From Thysanoteuthis rhombus (taxonomy: Eukaryota; Mollusca; Cephalopoda; Oegopsida; Thysanoteuthidae): a DNA stretch of 64,000 bases. Location of the stretch: the NCBI GenBank assembly GCA_963457665.1, contig OY735233.1, forward strand, positions 28,946,637 to 29,010,636, in the 5' to 3' direction. A program made the position numbers and the translations under genes. This document shows, piece by piece, positions 62,291-64,000 of this stretch; within the stretch, counting starts at the first letter, position 1, and every line of letters begins with the position of its first letter. The notes under the pieces are model-generated. The model had not been told where the DNA came from and ran no database searches. It saw nothing but the letters and a program-made list of their open reading frames with translations.

Positions 62291-62827
62291 ATGAATAAGT
62301 CTGCTGAGAGGAGATGGACACCCTTACTCAGCGCATTCTCATTGTCACTTGGGATAAAGTGCACCTTCTAAGTACAACATACATTCACATTGAGGTGCTG
62401 GAGAGTGCGAAATAACTCCTCAGCCCTGGGCCATTCAAACTTGCTAAATAGAGCGCCATTATCGGTTCAGTGGTATTGGGGACCGGATGTAAACAGGTTG
62501 AGTGATAGGACGCTGACAGTAGGCCCTATGGCCTCCGTGCCCATCTCAGCCTTGATGGAGTTGCTGACGTGCTTAGGGAAGTTTAATTTGGCTGCCCTAT
62601 AGAGGGGTGCATATATACAAGGACCCTGACGGAAGAGTTTTTGAGGCGATGAAGTTCTAGAAGGTGCCAGACAGCTAGCGGAGTGGACATGCCAAAGGCA
62701 TCATTCGTCTCCCTCAGCATGTTTCACACCTGTCGTGTGCTGTCAGCAACCCGGACTACGGTCATGAGCTTTTTCACTCTAGGGAAAATAGTTCTACCTC
62801 GTCTCGCTGAGGAGGACTCTAAACTCC

Positions 62828-64000
62828 CTAAGGGCTGGCAGCTGAACTTTGCCTTTTCCATTGTTTCTGGATCCCCACAACATATGTGTACCCCCTCTCA
62901 TGCTTTCTTTTTCTCTTTTTTTGTTTTGATGGGTTTTTCTCGGGTGGGCTTCTCGGCATCTTCTGGGAGGCTGGTTGCGGTGGAGTCGGGGGCAACGGTG
63001 GCGACGATGGCGGAGGCGACAACAAGGGTGGTGGCAGTGGTGGTGATGGTGGTGTTGAAGCTGGAGGAGGAAGTGTGTGAGGTTTTGGGTTTTTGAGGGG
63101 AGTTTGTACTGGGGGCTTGTAGATTTTGGATGGGCCTGGCTTATGGGTAAATTTTGTAATTGAGTTTTTGGGGAGTGGTCTTTTGGGGAGGCCTTTTAAT
63201 TTTTAGGCTGTGTGTGTGTGAAGTAGTTAGAGGGGTATCTGTTTCCAGTGGCTGTTTGGACTCAAGTTTCAGGAGTGTCGCCACCTTTTCTTTTTTTCGC
63301 GCTCCGCACTTGCATACATCTCAGCCTTAGCCCTATCAGCATTCGACTGCTGGGTATCTTCCTCGGGTCTGTTGGTATCTCCCAGTTTGGGGGCCTGTGG
63401 TGACCGAGGACCCACTATTTGGGCATTCCTTTCCTCTTTTTCCCACTACCTGCCATTCTCCCTTCGACCTAAATGACAGAGAGAACGGTTTAGGCGAGGG
63501 GAGACCTAAATGTATTCCGGTAGTCAACTGGATTTTTCTAGTCTCGGTAGTGGGCAAATCTGCGTGAAATTCCTTTGTGAAGGTTTGAGTAGATTGCAAT
63601 GGATCTTGTGTTTGGGCGGCCGGTTTCTTTTTTACAGATAGCTACGAGGTGACCACTTCCGCCGAATATCTAGCAAACTGGCCTCCTACTTTTGACGATA
63701 AGAGGCTGTTTCTAACTGCCATCCACGTCCAAAAAGTTGGGAATGGCTAAGAAAGCCATCCTATCGATCATTAGATCGAACTGTCATTCCCTGCACATAG
63801 CCTCGGTGGCAACTGAAGCAAATTCTCCGTATTGCAGGACAAATGCCCCAATATGTTCCCCGAGGATATCCAAATGCTACTATCCTGGTCTCTGCAGCCA
63901 AGGTACTCCACCTGAAGGAAATGATCCTTGGACTGGAGTCCCATCTTCATAAGAGCTACGTCAAATTTCACAACCTGTTTCTCCGTAACCCCAAAACTAG
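62828..64000 (-). pseudogene. Tx1-like ORF1 (nucleic-acid-binding) remnant, partial
   Basis: Frames at 63971-63771 (VEYLGCRDQDSSIWISSGNI) and 63599-63336 are linked by a region near 63680-63610. There the minus strand shows C-x2-F-x4-H-x4-C with a stop inside, a decayed CCHC zinc knuckle. The 3' part is a Pro/Ser- and Lys/Arg-rich tail (63025-62828: PPPSSPPLPPTPP, KQKKRKRKH). Zinc knuckles and basic tails are usual in LINE ORF1 proteins. It continues off the window. Confidence 0.6.

Larger units (their letters stand above)
60029..64000 (-). mobile_element. Tx1-like LINE (L1/Tx1 group), decayed, continues past the window edge
   Basis: Minus-strand element with ORF1 (about 64000-62830) and ORF2 (about 62800-60029). 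ORF2 has an APE-type endonuclease, an RT and a C-terminal region that match the family of the Xenopus Tx1 '149 kDa' protein. It carries stops, frameshifts and a deletion in the RT fingers (about 61230-61090). The 5' end lies beyond position 64000, and the 3' end is lost at the junction with the RTE copy. Confidence 0.78.

Overview
The window looks like nuclear DNA of a cephalopod mollusc. It is AT-rich and intron-rich, full of (TA)n, (CA)n, (GA)n and (TCA)n microsatellites and old retrotransposons, with no bacterial operons. The best taxonomic clue is a neuropeptide F (NPF) precursor whose predicted C-terminus is YAIVARPRF-Gly, the sequence of the amidated nonapeptide PYF known from squid (Loligo) brain. 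The species cannot be fixed from sequence alone.

The only host genes I can support are two NPF-type precursor genes in tail-to-tail orientation between about 9.9 and 27.4 kb. NPF gene 1 (+) has a TATA box at 9883, a predicted leader exon (about 9912-9956), coding exons at 12405-12595 and 13276-13346, and a 3' UTR exon from 15594 with AATAAA at 15729. NPF gene 2 (-) has a TATA box at 27409-27402, a predicted leader exon (about 27380-27306), coding exons at 22027-21831, 17404-17358 and 16216-16194, and AATAAA at 16078-16073. In both genes a phase-2 intron splits the penultimate Arg codon of RPRF, the hallmark of NPY/NPF genes. The poly(A) signals are only about 340 bp apart, so this looks like an old inverted duplication. 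Gene 2 encodes a full-length NPF of about 38 residues. Gene 1 encodes a shortened form of about 32 residues that lacks most of the N-terminal polyproline arm.

The rest is mobile and repetitive DNA. 0.5-3.1 kb: RTE-type LINE fragments. 4.4-7.5 kb: degenerate tandem repeats. 8.7 and 13.0 kb: two copies of a tRNA-derived SINE. 31.97-32.5 kb: a short RTE copy. 33.5-37.9 kb: a (TA)n-rich block holding a Penelope-like element (reverse transcriptase plus GIY-YIG endonuclease) with one homopolymer frameshift, a candidate 15-bp target-site duplication and a decayed hammerhead-ribozyme motif. 38-40.4 kb: more RTE pieces. 41.3-44.2 and 46.3-50.1 kb: two decayed LINEs, the second with a restriction-like endonuclease domain (R2/R4/NeSL group). 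59.2-60.0 kb: an RTE copy abutting a Tx1-like LINE that runs off the right edge. All LINE copies are broken by stops, frameshifts or deletions; the Penelope-like element is the best preserved. The stretches 27.4-31.9, 50.2-53.2 and 53.3-59.1 kb hold nothing I can recognise as a gene.
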